Shown here: positions 12,347 to 24,055 of the stretch, piece after piece
Layout of the letters: each line of letters begins with the position of its first letter
How positions within the stretch are numbered: position 1 is the first letter of the stretch
DNA from: Acholoe squamosa
Lineage: Eukaryota; Annelida; Polychaeta; Phyllodocida; Polynoidae
DNA: 64,000 nucleotides
Reading direction: 5' to 3'
Assembly (NCBI GenBank): GCA_949317995.1
Contig: OX439046.1
Coordinates: forward strand, 55,841,774 to 55,905,773
The notes under the pieces: model-generated
Seen by the model: the letters and a program-made list of their open reading frames with translations, nothing else
What the model was told of the DNA's origin: nothing
Databases searched by the model: none
Made by a program: the position numbers and the translations under genes

Positions 12347-13129
12347 GGTTTATACCACCATTAACTCCATTTTGTATTAATTTCTTACCTGATATCCACA
12401 GAATATAGCCAGGAGAAGAAATTTTGTAATTGCAAGTGATACGGCCCGGGTCGCTCTGTGCGAAGCCACTGTTTTTGTTCCTTGCCCGGAGAGGTACCGC
12501 TGTGTTTACACACACTTTTCGTATCAAATCCAACCATGACAAATCGAGAAATTAATAGGTACACACCCTTATATAGTCTAGATGATCCCTTCATAGTTAT
12601 TATGTCCAATATATTCAAAGTAAAGAAGAATCAATTGATTTTTCAAACCGGTCCGAAAATTTTCAGCGTCTTTCTCGTACAACGAGAAGATGACCTATAT
12701 CTACATCCGGGCCACTGACACACTTTCGTCGGACAAGGAGGCGGGTGGGAATGGCTGGACTGTGACTCACTTACAATATAAAAATCGGATCGAATACTTC
12801 TTGGGATTTTGATATTATAACATGACAAGGTTGGAATCAAGACGAAAACTGAGTGTAAACCTAGGACTAGGACTACAGGTTAAAACTTATTTACTTTCGC
12901 ATTGGATTTCATCACCATACAGCTATGGCTAACGTCCTTGCCAACCAGCACTGCGGCCGGGGTTCAATTCTCCTACGAGTTGGGACGATTTTTCACATTG
13001 AAACAATGGTGAGATTGAATTTGTGTATCTAAGTCCAACTTGACCTCGAAAAAGTATATACCAAAAATTTCAAAAATGCACATAGGTGGTATATTGAACA
13101 AGTAACCAATGGATAACTCATGACGCATG

Positions 13130-13193
13130 TGGGTTAGGGAAGGATAATGACACGAGGCCGTAGGCCGAGTGTTATTAGCCTTCGCTAACCCAC
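13130..13193. repeat. short hairpin repeat
   Basis: GTGGGTTAG and CTAACCCAC form the ends, with GGATAA.../TTATTAGCC inside and a central CGAGGCCGTAGGCCGAG palindrome. This kind of small palindromic interspersed repeat is common in marine invertebrate genomes. Confidence 0.55.
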
Positions 13194-13240
13194 AAAAATT
13201 ATTCCCCCTCCCCGGGACTCGATGCCAGCCATTGTGTGTG

Positions 13241-13700
13241 TACACAGGTACATACACCTCCTCGCCCGGCAGCGGACAGGGACAGCAGCCGTCTCGGTTC
13301 GGACAGGCAGCGTCACACGGCTAAAGCTTTGAATGCGTCTTGCTGTTATGTTTGTGTATAATACACCTCGTCGCCCGGCAGTGGACAGCGACAGCGCACA
13401 CGGCGGAAAAAAAAAGACGCGTCTTGCTGTTATGTTTGTGTATAATACACCTTGTCGCCCGGCAGCGGACAGCGACAGCGCACACGGCGAAAAAAAATGC
13501 ACCCAGACCAGGACGCGATCCACGGACGTCTCACTGCTGAGCGCAACATGCTAACCGCTAGACCACAGCGTCTCCTCCCTCTGCGCCCGGCAGCGGACAG
13601 CGACAGTGCACACGGCGAAAAAAGACGCGTCTCGCTGTTATGTTTGTGTATAATACACCTCGTCGCCCGGCAGCGGACAGCGACAGCGCACATGGCTTTG
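13241..13700. repeat. GC-rich minisatellite, five units
   Basis: A unit of about 84 bp contains GCCCGGCAGCGGACAGCGAC and TTGCTGTTATGTTTGTGTAT. The former anchor recurs near 13264, 13376, 13460, 13587 and 13670. Open frames on both strands here are repeat translations. A tRNA-like SINE head (13497-13580) is inserted between units three and four. Confidence 0.85.
13497..13580 (-). mobile_element. tRNA-derived SINE head with Pol III terminator
   Basis: The minus strand reads an A-box-like block (GTGGTCTAGCGGTTAGCATG), about 35 nt later a B-box-like GGATCGCGTCC, then a run of eight T that would terminate Pol III. The acceptor arms do not pair, so it is not a functional tRNA gene but a SINE head or tRNA pseudogene lying in the minisatellite. 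Confidence 0.6.
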
Positions 13701-13744
13701 TATCATATCCAGACTTGGTTCGAACCGAGCATTTCTCGTCAGTC

Positions 13745-13830
13745 CTTGTGGCGCAGTGCATAAGGAGTTGGATTTGGGATGTGAGACTGCAGGTTCGATC
13801 CCTACCCTGGCCTGGAAAATTTTGTGGGTT
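13745..13830 (+). mobile_element. tRNA-derived SINE fragment
   Basis: GTGGCGCAGTGCATAAGG (A-box-like) and GGTTCGATCCC (canonical B box) are spaced about 30 nt apart, as in a tRNA gene. The 5' and 3' ends do not form an acceptor stem, and the sequence runs on into GGAAAATTTTGTGGG. This is the pattern of a SINE promoter region. Confidence 0.65.
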
Positions 13831-13867
13831 TTAACATGTAACATATGACATGGGAGGACATGAGAGG

Positions 13868-13945
13868 TGTGCGGTTATCCTGGATAACCGCACGCCTTAC
13901 ATGGATAACCGCACGCCTTACATGGATAACTGCAAGCCTTACAAA
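13868..13945. repeat. three tandem 27-bp repeats
   Basis: The unit CATGGATAACCGCACGCCTTA is repeated about three times with drift. The first copy is preceded by its own inverse (GTGCGGTTATCC|GGATAACCGCAC), forming a 24-bp palindrome. Confidence 0.85.
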
Positions 13946-13949
13946 ATTG

Positions 13950-15700
13950 AAGTTACAGCCTATAGGGTGTGCAATATCGACAGATATGTGTATGGGAATA
14001 GCCACGAAAAAGCACTGTGTAAGCCAGAAATTGTGGTATAAACCTGTATAATGCAGTGCTGATATGTACATATCAGCACAGGAAGTGCCAGAATCGTGGT
14101 ATAATCATAAATGAACGCTGAACAGAGGTATATCTAGAAAAAATCTTGGTTGCAACTACATAGTTTTACTTGGTATGAAGACGTTCAAATGTTTAGGTTT
14201 ATGTATGTTCTAGATATGTAGATATTTTCTCCAGCCAAACATCTACAAAAAGGAGAAAAAATTAAAATAAAAACCCTAAAAACGTTAGAAGTAGATTCAT
14301 CAAGGTGGACCTTGAACCTATAGGACCCTCCACATCTGATTCCTACATGCTACCACTGTACTACATATTCTGATGGAGTGTTCATGTGAAAAGGCATCTA
14401 ATTCTGTTTGCCTCATACCTACTGCAAAGACAAAACAAGGCTGGGCTGAACGGATGTGCTTAAAATATAAATAATGTGTCATCATGCATCACCTCTTTCT
14501 TTAGTAATATGCCAATATAAATAATGAATATCAAAATCTATGGACTAGCAAGTCTAGGTTTACAGCTATTAGCAAACAAATACCATCGCCTTTTTGTGAC
14601 TTATCCCTCAGAATTATAGATAGAGTGACTTTTGAAAATCCAAGATTGCGGCCATTTTTCAAGATGGTCACCAGGTTAACCTTTCAAACCTTGTTTCTTT
14701 CATAAAAAGTGAAGTAGTTCTTTATGCATCTTGATTCTAGTGTCACTATTTGTGTTTTCAAACCTGCTGTATAGAGAAGTTCAAGCTTGATGCCTAAGGA
14801 CCAGCAAGAAATTAAAACTGTGTGTTGGCATGGCAAGTATTGGGAGTATTGTATGAAAAGTCCCCCTTATATCAGGGTCAACTGCTATGGCATGTTCTCG
14901 ATTGTGAATTACATCACATGGAGAGCAAAGAAATCTTCATGACTAAGATGAATAAGCAGTAATGAATTTTAGAGAGTGTCTCTGATGCTGGTTCCTGTTG
15001 GTTACGTAACATGCAGCATAGCAAGCGTGACCAAAACAAAAATATAAACGGGGACCTCAGGGAGCTTTGACATCAATCTTTGAAGGATTTTAAGTGAAAA
15101 ATATGGGTTGTTATTGATACATTTTGAAAAAAGCATGGAATAAGAAGGGAACTAGCTACTGTGGCATAGGAAACCATGTCCCTAATGAGAGACCTGTGGT
15201 CCTTCCCTTGGGAAAAACATGGTCACATCTGTTACGACAGGTAGTTCCCTTAATAGTCCATCATATCAATGCAGATCATATATTTAAGGCCAAACTCCAC
15301 TAGGCAGCATGGTGCGGCAGCGTTACATGCGGCACAGGTTTTCCTTTATTCTGTTTGTTGTTGTTGACATTATCCGTCAGTTTTGCATGAATGTAGCGGC
15401 AATTTCACTTTTCACTTTTGTGATTTAAAATAACCTGCCCGATGAATAACAGTATGGTGCCTTGTGGCAGGTTGGAGGAGTGTACCTTCCTGGGCCAACA
15501 GATTTGGCTGCAGGCCAATAGATTTCTGGCTGTTTGTCTACCCCTGTTATGTATTACACTCATTTTGTTTGCCTTGTATTATGTAAGACAAAATCAAATT
15601 ATGATATGGTTATAATTATGTTTAATGTCTAGCAAGAGCACATAAAACTCATCACATTATAACAAGCAGATCTTTCATTTAGAACTATGTTTACTGACTC
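13950..15700. other. AT-rich intergenic or intronic DNA, nothing recognised
   Basis: No open frame of note, no domain and no strong repeat. The segment lies downstream of the isolated protease exon at 15706-15864 and could be its 3' flank. Confidence 0.5.
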
Positions 15701-15705
15701 TTTCT

Positions 15706-15864
15706 TTACACTCCAGAGTTGGTCCTGATCCATTCCCTGAAGTAGCCAACACAGCTGCACACTGAGGGCATATTTGTAGAACAGCCCAACATGCCCCATG
15801 ATGTGGCGCCGACCAGCTCATAGCGGCCGTTCACCTTGCAAATCAGAGGGCCACCACTGTCCCC
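15706..15864 (-). CDS. S1 serine protease terminal exon with catalytic Ser (second copy)
   Basis: Acceptor TATTTCAG precedes GGGGACAGT. The exon encodes GDSGGPL, then ELVGATSWG and a final FREWI helix, followed by a stop (51 codons). GDSGG holds the active-site Ser, and the SWG block lines the substrate pocket. It begins in phase 0, matching the end of exon 3572-3717. It lies upstream of that gene's exon 1 on the same strand, so it must come from a second, tandem copy or a rearranged locus. A degraded piece of the preceding exon lies at 16333-16380. Confidence 0.85.
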   Translation of the reverse strand, partial: GDSGGPLICKVNGRYELVGATSWGMLGCSTNMPSVCSCVGYFREWIRTNSGV

Positions 15865-15899
15865 CTGAAATACACATAGAATATTGAAACATAAGTTCA

Positions 15900-16890
15900 C
15901 ATAATCGATTTCAATTTAAATCTCTACTAGTTTACATCCCACAGTTGGGATTTAATGTGAGTCTCTAAAAAGTTAGTTGAAAGACAGGTGCAAAGGTGGC
16001 AGGATTCTCTGCCTCAAAATTTTGCTAGATGCCTGAAATCTTACCATCTCACTATCAATAAAAAAATATTTGTCGGCCCTGTTTTGCACTGTTCGAAATA
16101 ACCATATATATTTATCCTTTGAAGGCACAAATTCATTATGCTAACTTTTCAGCAGGAATTTCTGGCAAGTAACTTCTGGCACCAAGCTGGTAATTCTGTG
16201 TGGATGTCTTTTCTTTACTCAAATATCATACTTTAATTAACTCACATTCTTACATTTAGCAGAGTCACTACCACTTCATTAGTGTATAAACCATGCATTC
16301 TTGTAAAATTTACAGTGAACCATAATGATTGTTTTGAAGTGAAGTGATCTTAGCCTCCTGGAGGATCTCAGGCAGCTCAAATGTCCACAAAGATAAAATA
16401 AAGGATTATTTTTAGAATACTTTTGATATAATCACATAGACAACTATGAAAGGTTTACCAAATCTATGCATGACATGACAATACCATTTCATTATTCTTT
16501 TACATTACTTATTAGAATCAAGTGAGAGGGGTGGTCGCTTTCGGTCATTAATTTTTTTTAAAACCCCGGAAAAATAAGGGCCATATGAAAACCAAATATG
16601 CAGCTGCACTACCAGAGAAACCTCTGTCAAGGAACTCATAGATAGTTACTCACACAGAGGAATGAATGATTTGACACTCGGGACATGGTTTGGGTTGTTC
16701 AGGTCCTGAGGTCTGGTCAAATCTGATGCTAGAGCAGGTGTTTAAGGAGTGCATTGATAAAGTCTGGCCCTGAAAAAAATTGGGTACATCTGCAGAAGTC
16801 GACCACGTGCCCAATGTGTCATGTGATGAGACCTGATTATTTTGCCCTGGGTCTGACTCCTGGCCCTGGTTTGAGGTAAAATAGGCACTT
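15900..16890. other. non-coding around the second protease copy
   Basis: Apart from the degraded exon at 16333-16380, no exon or repeat was recognised. The sequence becomes TTTGGCA-rich towards 16900, where the satellite begins. Confidence 0.5.
16333..16380 (-). pseudogene. degraded protease exon fragment
   Basis: The minus strand reads LPEILQEAKIT. At DNA level it matches the start of exon 3572-3717 closely (GCCTCCTGGAGGAT block), but homology then stops and a stop codon follows within about 12 codons. It sits about 470 bp upstream of the GDSGG exon, where that exon would be expected, so the second copy seems broken. Confidence 0.65.
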
Positions 16891-16899
16891 CTTCACTAG

Positions 16900-17765
16900 G
16901 ACTGAGTGTTGATTTGGCAATATGCCAGCCGGTCAATTCTACTCTAGGTGCTCATCTGGCACATTGCCAAATCAACACCCAGTCAAAGGGACTAAGTGCT
17001 GATTTGGCACAATGGCAGAAAGACACTCCCATGCTTTGTCTTAGTGTCTGTTTGGCAAATGGCCAAATAATGTTTTAGGCACTAGAACTGAGTGCTTTTT
17101 TGGCAAATGGCCAGAAAGTCACTCACAAGCATAGCCCTGGTGTCTATTTGGCAAATGGCCAAATGATGTTCTAGGCACTAGAACTGAGTGCTTATTTGGC
17201 AAATGGCCAGAAAGTCACTTACAAGCTTAGCCCTGGTGTCTATTTGGCAAATGGCCAAATGATGTTCTAGGCACTAGAACTGAGTGCTTATTTGGCAAAT
17301 GGCCAGAAAGTCTCTCACAAGCTTAGCACTGGTGTCTATTTGGCATATGGCCAAATGATGTTTTAGGCACTAGAACTGAGTGCTTATTTGGCAAATGGCC
17401 AGAAAGTCACTTACAAGCTTAGCCCTGGTGTCTATTTGGCAAATGGCCAAATGATGTTCTAGGCACTACGACTGAGTGCTTATTTGGCATATGGCCAGAA
17501 AGTCACTCACAAGCTTAGCCCTGGTGTCTATTTGGCAAATGGCCAAATGATGTTCTAGGCACTACGACTGAGTGCTTATTTGGCAAATGGCCAGAAAGTC
17601 ACTCACAAGCTTAGCCCTGGTGTCTATTTGGCAAAAGGCCAAATAATGTTGTAGGCACTAGAACTGAGTGCTTATTTGGCAAATTACCAAAAAAAAAACA
17701 CTCACAAGCTTAGCAATTATGTATATTTGGTAAATGGCCAAAAGGTGACTCCAAAGCCTAGCCAA
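16900..17765. repeat. 96-bp tandem satellite
   Basis: Phase-locked copies recur every 96 bp (aaatgatgtt at 17161 and 17257 and onward). Each unit has two TTTGGCAAATGGCC motifs, GGCACTAGAACTGAGTGCTT and CACAAGCTTAGCCCTGGTGT. About seven good copies lie in the centre, with divergent ones at both edges. The TTTGGCAAATGGCCAAA palindrome occurs once per unit. Confidence 0.95.
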
Positions 17766-17927
17766 AGTGCCCAACTGGTGCAGGGTCAAACAAATTCTGC
17801 AACATTGCCAAATGAGGTCAGTAGCCCCTGAACCGGGTGCTGATATGGCCCAGCCATTTCAATATTGGACAAAGTAGTTCTATATATGCCAAGGAAAAAC
17901 AAACTGACAAAACTTTTTTTTCGTTTT

Positions 17928-17933
17928 TTTATT
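17928..17933 (-). terminator. AATAAA polyadenylation signal overlapping the stop codon
   Basis: The TAA stop of the 124-codon frame is the middle of AATAAA. An A-rich run follows immediately, so the 3' UTR would be only tens of bases. Confidence 0.55.
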
Positions 17934-18303
17934 GCACACTAACAGCGAATGGATGTCTGAGTCGACAATTCTCTGCAACTATGTTACAAACATACATTGC
18001 CATCAAGCGATTCAGGGTCTCAATTTCTACATCAGTCAATGTGATCATGTCAATTTCTCTGGTGTAACACACTGGGAAGTTGTAAAACGTTGGCCCACCA
18101 TCAGCTTTCTTCACCAGTAAATGGAGGGGTTGGGACAATTCTGCCCCGAGACTGTTGAAGTCGTCTCGGATCTCGTTCATATTTCTCAAGGTCATGATCT
18201 CATCCTCCGATGGTGTCACATGGTAAAATTTGGCGTATAGTTCTGCCAATCTGGATCCTCGGTTGGTGGGAGGCCCAAAGTCGGCTTCTTTGTTGTGTTC
18301 CAT
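17929..18303 (-). CDS. uncharacterised 124-residue protein, intronless
   Basis: I do not recognise the family. The frame opens at a favourable AACAAGATGG context and encodes an acidic N-terminal half (EHNKEADFGPP, a TPSEDEIMTLRNMNEIRDDF stretch), then a VEIETLNRLMAMYVCNIVAENCRLRHPF segment that may be helical. A TATA box lies 75 nt upstream. The stop codon overlaps an AATAAA signal followed by an A-rich run. It sits between two satellites with no homologous neighbour. It could be a small host gene, a processed retrocopy or a TE-encoded protein. Confidence 0.6.
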   Translation of the reverse strand: MEHNKEADFGPPTNRGSRLAELYAKFYHVTPSEDEIMTLRNMNEIRDDFNSLGAELSQPLHLLVKKADGGPTFYNFPVCYTREIDMITLTDVEIETLNRLMAMYVCNIVAENCRLRHPFAVSVQ

Positions 18304-18377
18304 CTTGTTAAACTAGTATCTCAGCATGCCAACCATTTGTGCTCCCACCAAGTTGCTGACTTCAGTTTTTGCATAAC

Positions 18378-18385
18378 TTTATATA
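18378..18385 (-). promoter_or_regulatory. TATA box for the 124-residue gene
   Basis: TATATAAA on the minus strand; initiation would fall near 18350, giving a leader of about 45 nt. This supports the downstream frame as an expressed gene. Confidence 0.5.
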
Positions 18386-18469
18386 CTTGAGAATCACATG
18401 ACCAAATAAGAATTTGGGTTAGTCGGTACAGCATACTAGATCACCAGTCATGTGATCTTATTTGGATAT

Positions 18470-20560
18470 TTATCCAGTTTGGGTGAGGTGACCTACTTCC
18501 GTGTATATGAGCCTACGAAGTTTTCTCTCCGTAGGTAGATCTATGGTATGTGTAGGCTTCTATCACTGGGTATGGGGGCTGACGGAACCTGCGTGGGAAA
18601 TATCCCCATGCGAGGGTTGGGGCAATGTATCCGAACATTTCTGACCCAGTTTGGGTGAGGTGACCTACTTCCGTGTATGTGAGCCTACGAAGTTTTCTCT
18701 CCGTAGGAAGATCTATTGTATGTGTAGGCTTCTATCACTGGGTGAGGGGTCTGACGGAACCGGTGTGGAAAAAATCCACATGGGAGGGTTGGGGCAATGT
18801 TTCCGAAAATTTCTGACCCGGTTTGGGTGAGGTGACCTACTTCCGTGTATGTGAGCCTATGAAGTTTTCTCTCCATAGGTAGATCTATTGTATGTGTAGG
18901 CTTCTATTACTGGGTGAGGCGTTCGACAAAACCTGTGTGGGGAAAATCTCCATGGGAGGGCCGGGCCAATGTTTCCAAACATTCCTGACCCAGTTTGGGT
19001 GAGGTGACCTACTTCCGTGTATATGAGCCTACGAAGTTTTCCCTCCATAGGTAAATCTATGGTAGGTATAGGCTTGTATCACTGGGTGATGGGTCCGACG
19101 CAACTGGCATGGGGAAAATCCATATGGGGGGGTCGGGGCAATGTATCTGAACATTTTTTATCCGGTTTGGGTGAGGTGACCTACTTCCGTGTATATGAGC
19201 CTACGAAGTTTTCTCTCCGTAGGTAGATCTATGGTATGTGTAGGCTTCTATCACTGGGTATGGGGGCTGACGGAACCTGCGTGGGAAATATCCCCATGCG
19301 AGGGTTGGGGCAATGTATCCAAACATTTCTGACCCAGTTTGGGTGAGGTGACCTACTTCCGTGTATGTGAGCCTACGAAGTTTTCTCTCCGTAGGAAGAT
19401 CTATTGTATGTGTAGGCTTCTATCACTGGGTGAGGGGTCTGACGGAACCGGTGTGGGAAAAATCCACATGGGAGGGTTGGGGCAATGTTTCCGAAAATTT
19501 CTGACCCAGTTTGGGTGAGGTGACCTACTTCCGTGTATGTGAGCCTATGAAGTTTTCTCTCCATAGGTAGATCTATTGTATGTGTAGGCTTCTATCACTG
19601 GGTGAGGGGTTTGATGGAACCGATGTGGGAAAAATCCACATGGGAGGGTTGGGGCAATGTATCCGAACATTTCTGACCCGGTTTGGGTGAGGTGACCTAC
19701 TTCCGTGTATGTGAGCCTACAAAGTTTTCTCTCCATAGGAAGATCTATTGTATGTGTAGGCTTCTATCACTGGGTGAGGGGTTTGATGGAACAGATGTGG
19801 GAAAAATCCACATGGGAGGGTTGGGGCAATGTATCCGAACATTTCTGACCCGGTTTGGGTGAGGTGACCTACTTCCGTGTATGTGAGCCTATGAAGTTTT
19901 CTCTCCATAGGAAGATCTATTGTATGTGTAGGCTTCTATCACTGGGTGAGGGGTTTGATGGAACAGATGTGGGAAAAATCCACATGGGAGGGTTGGGGCA
20001 ATGTATCCGAACATTTCTGACCCGGTTTGGGTGAGGTGACCTACTTCCGTGTATGTGAGCCTATGAAGTTTTCTCTCCATAGGAAGATCTATTGTATGTG
20101 TAGGATTCTATCACTGGGTGAGGGGTCTGACGGAACCGGTGTGGGAAAAATCCACATGGGAGGGTTGGGGCAATGTTTCCAAAAATTTCTGACCCGGTTT
20201 GGGTGAGGTGACCTACTTCCGTGTATGTGAGCCTACAAAGTTTTCTTTCCATAGGTAGATCTATTGTATGTGTAGGTTTCTATCACGGGTGAGGGGTTTG
20301 ATGGAACCGATGTGGGAAAAATCCACATGGGAGGGTTGGGGCAATGTATCCGAACATTTCTGACCCGGTTTTGGTAAGGTGACCTACTTCCGTGTATGTG
20401 AGCCTACGAAGTTTTCTCTCCATAGGTAGATCTATTGTATGTGTAGGCTTCTATCACTGGGTGAGGCGTCCGACAAAACCTGTGTGGGGAAAATCTCCAT
20501 GGGAGGGCCGGGCCAATGTTTCCAAACATTTCTGACCCAGTTTGGGTGAGGTGACCTACT
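18470..20560. repeat. 172-bp satellite array, left block
   Basis: About 12 units with exact 172-bp spacing share GGGTGAGGTGACCTACTTCC, GAAGTTTTCTCTCC and TGTGTAGGCTTCTATCACTG. The block ends abruptly in a unit split by the BEL LTR at 20561. Because 172 is not divisible by three, the recurring 63-codon minus-strand frames are repeat shadows. Confidence 0.97.
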
Positions 20561-21225
20561 TGTAGTGTAAGATTGAGAATGGTATAGGATTGTATGGATC
20601 ATGTTAGAACATTCTAGAATAGTGTAGCATAAGCTTGCTTGTGTGTGGTTCATGGTGATGTTAGTAGAATGTTCTGGAAACATATAGAACACCATGGTAT
20701 GTGTAGGATCCATCCTTTGTCTTCCACATAATACAGGAACTTTCTAGAATTACTAATGCTATGATTTATAAGGGCCTCCTTCTAGTTCCCCATTCATTCA
20801 ACAACACTAAGTCAGACCTGACACATGGACATTATTGGATTACTTGCTGACATTGGACTTTGTACCTGAGGACTATAGGAGGCAATATTCTTTGTATAGG
20901 TTACATCAAGGTTATACATGTACACAGGTTACATCAAGGTTATACATGTACACAGGTTACCTCAAGGACACTGTACCTACTACATGTTAAAGACTATATC
21001 ACCTGTGGATTATATTGTGCTACTGTGACATCTATAGGAAATAAGCATCTACCAGTGGGATTAGATCTCCTATGGACAATTTCTGTGTGACTGCAGGGCA
21101 TTTATCAACTCTATGAGAGTACTTATGCACCTGTACCCTGCTGTTGTGTGGATTAAGGAATAAACAGTAGTAAGTTTAACTTGTCACAAGGACTTTGACT
21201 CAATTCATTGGCTTTGGCCACTACA
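20561..21225 (+). repeat. 5' LTR of the BEL/Pao element (665 bp)
   Basis: It runs from TGTAGTGTAAG to GGCCACTACA. It contains two tandem copies of an ACATCAAGGTTATACATGTACACAGGTT unit near 20902-20957. A short TTGGGTACAAAG directly after it is the candidate primer-binding site; the primer tRNA is not identified. Confidence 0.96.
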
Positions 21226-21287
21226 TTGGGTACAAAGAATAGTCTTCAAGAACCAGGATATTAAGCAAGGATCCCAAGCACATCAAC

Positions 21288-23563
21288 ATGTCACAGACTG
21301 GAGCCAGGCATAGAGAACCAAGCAAGATGCTGGACCCAGATAGTGTTAGGTTGGAGAAAATGGTCACATTATGCCGTTCAAGAGGTGGCCATGCTGGTGC
21401 ATTCACCAAGAAGGTCAATGACTTAATGCATTAGATGGACTGTGGTGTTGATTTACCTGATGTTCAAGTGGCACTTGAGAAAGCTACATCTGCATTTGTG
21501 CTGTTCTCTAAAGTGCATATGGACTATATGAGTCTGGTTATGGACATTGAGCCTCATAGCGCCCTCAATGAAGACACCATATATACCAAACTTGAGGAAA
21601 GGTATAATGAGGCCAAGAGACAGTATACCTCCTTTGTTGAACAACATCAACTACAAGACAGTATTACACCTCATGACAGTGTGTCCCAGGCTGGTACTGG
21701 TGCCACATCAAGGGCTTCACGTGCATCAAGTACCCGAGTGAAGGCAGCTGCTAAACGGGCTGCCCTTGAAGTCAAAGCTAAGGCTCTTCAGGAGATGCAG
21801 GAGCTTGAGCTTATGCAGCTACAAATGGAACAAGAAGCTGAAGAGCAGCGAGCTGAGGCACGTCGCCGATGAGCAGCAGCGAGCAGAGGCACGCCGCCGA
21901 GGAGAACTACAGCAAGCAGAGGCATGCCGCCGAGAAGAGGAGGCTGTACGTCAGCAGGAAGAGGCTGAGCTTCAGCAGGAAGAGGCTGAATATCAAAGCA
22001 GGCAGAGGGAGCGGCTTCTTGAGCGCGAAAGAAAGAAGCTTGAACTACGCCGTCAGCAGCTACAGATGAAGGCTGAAATGGATGCTGCGGCAGCAGAAGA
22101 AGAGGTTCTGACCAAGTTCACTGAGTACCTTGATTATACATATAAGGGATCAAAGGTCAGTCAAAATGTTACTGATAAATATCTTGGTAATAGCATTGCT
22201 TCTGTGTCTAAGAAACATGTAGCTAGAGTTGATAGTGATGTAAAGTTGCAGTGTGGGGGGATATTTGATTCTACTACTGAAAATGAAGTCTCACAGCATC
22301 TGGGGGGTCCTATAGGTACTAGTACTGTCAGGAAACGTACCACCTCCAGCTTAGATAAGAATCACCCAGGAGTTGTAGAAAAGTCAATCCTCAACCCCCT
22401 TGCAGCTGAGTGGACAGGATCACCTATACCAGGAAATACTGATAGAAAGTCAGATGGGCAGTTCAGCTTTGAACAAGTAGCTAGGATCATTGAACTAGTT
22501 AAATCACCACAAGCATCAGTCAAGGATAGTGCAAAGCAGTCACCTGAGTCTGTTCCTAAGGATTTTGGTCAAAACAGCCAGGGGACTGATTATGCAGCCC
22601 ATGAGTCTCAAATGATGTTACAACGCCAGATGATTGATGTCATCCGTCTCCCAAAGACAAGCCTGATAAAGTTTGATGGGGACCCTATGAAGTACTGGAC
22701 CTTTATGAATGCCTTTGATACCAGTGTGGATAAGGCCAACATTGAGGCTAGTGATAAACTAACTAGGCTGTTTGAGTATTGCACAGGAAAGGCATTAAAG
22801 GTGATACAGCCGTGTGCACTAATGATCCCATCAGAAGGCTATAAGAAGGCAAGAGAACTCTTAAAGCAGAGATTTGGTAATGACTTCATGATCTCAAAGG
22901 CATGGATCTCAAAGATTACTGAAGGCCCAGCTCTGAAGCCAAATGATGGTGAAGCCCTGCAGGACTTTGCTGATGATGTTAGGGGCTGCATGGAAACACT
23001 ACGAGCTATGAACAAGCTAAAGGAGGTAGACTCTCAGGATAGAATGGTAAAAGTCATGACAAGACTTCCAATGTACCTCCAAACTAGATGGCGTAAGGAA
23101 GCTTATAGGATCCGAGAGAGATTTGGTGAATATCCAAACTTCCACGAATTTGTGCAGTTCCTTGAGATGGCTGCCAGAGAGGCCAATGACCCAGTATTTG
23201 GACATGTAGTGTCAGCAGCCAAAGAACCAAAGGTTAAGCCTTCTGTGCCAAAGAAGAAGGGATCAAGCTACAATGTGAATGCGACAGATACTGGCACTTT
23301 AAGCCAAGATGGCAAAACTACACCTGATCCACCCCAGAAGGAGAATAAACCCAAGGAGTACAAGTGTCGGATTTGTGATGCCGATGGTCACAGAGTTAGT
23401 GGATGTGACAAATTTAAGAAGATGACCCTGGAAAAGAGACGAGAAGTTGTAAAAGAAAAAAGACTGTGTTTCAATTGTCTTGACTACAGCAATCATAGCT
23501 CCAAGGAATGTAAAAGGCCTAGAGCCTGTCAAGAAAAGGATTGCAAAGGGAAACACTCAACAT
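21288..23563 (+). pseudogene. gag: BEL/Pao gag, broken by a stop and a frameshift
   Basis: The frame starting at 21288 hits an in-frame TAG at 21432 and continues to a TGA at 21869. A single extra base in a duplicated GAGCAGCGAG-type stretch moves it to another frame, open to the fold-back insertion at 23564. The protein has a long Glu/Gln/Arg-rich coiled coil (nt 21780-22090) and a DUF1759-like region (LIKFDGDPMKYWTFMNAFD, near 22665). Its C-terminal CCHC-like knuckles (CRICDADGH, CFNCLDY...C) are typical of BEL elements, and the usual KHxTLLH junction is cut by the fold-back insertion. It would form the particle and bind RNA. Confidence 0.88.
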
Positions 23564-24050
23564 TACGGAGCCCTGGAAAGGACATCTGTTTTCTACACAT
23601 TTATTTCTAGAGTTTGTTTCCGCAAGAAGTATTTTCGTTTCCGCAAGAAGTATTTTTGTTTCCGCAAGTAGTATTTTCGTTTCCGCAAGTTTTATTTTCG
23701 TTTCCGCAAGTTTTATTTTCGTTTTCGCAAGTTTAATTTTCGTTTTTGCAACTTATACTTTTATATCCACAACTTAATAGTTTTTCTTTGTGCATAGTCA
23801 ATCAATTGTGAATGTTAAGTTGTGGAAACAAAACATAAAGTTGCGAAAACAAAATGTTTAGTTGCGGAAACAAAATATAACTTGCGGAAACAAAAATAAA
23901 AAGTTGCGGAAACGAAAATAAAACTTGCGGAAACGAAAATAAAACTTGCGGAAACGAAAAATAAAACTTGCGGAAACGAAAATAAAACTTGCGGAAACAA
24001 ACTAGAGAAAAAAATGTGTAGAAAACGGATGTCCTTTTAGGGGCTCCGTA
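23564..24050. mobile_element. 487-bp fold-back element inside BEL gag-pol
   Basis: The outer inverted ends are TACGGAGCCCTGGAAAGGACAT and its imperfect complement. Inside, each arm holds about six to seven tandem copies of a 21-bp unit (GTTTCCGCAAGTTTTATTTTC or its complement), and the centre is a short AT-rich loop. A 6-bp TSD CAACAT flanks it (23558-23563, 24051-24056). The host gag-pol frame is interrupted exactly at one conserved motif, confirming the boundaries. No coding capacity. Confidence 0.92.
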
Positions 24051-24055
24051 CAACA

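Noticed and set aside
13497..13580. Functional tRNA gene
   Set aside because: A and B boxes are present but acceptor stem pairing fails, so it was called a SINE head.
13185..13763. Several overlapping frames rich in Arg/Pro/Ala on both strands
   Set aside because: Translation of the GC-rich minisatellite; frames exist on both strands and follow the repeat.
18685..20252. Repeated 63-codon minus-strand frames (MERKLHRLTYTEVG...)
   Set aside because: They recur with the 172-bp satellite unit, which is not a multiple of three; they are repeat shadows without initiation or splicing context.
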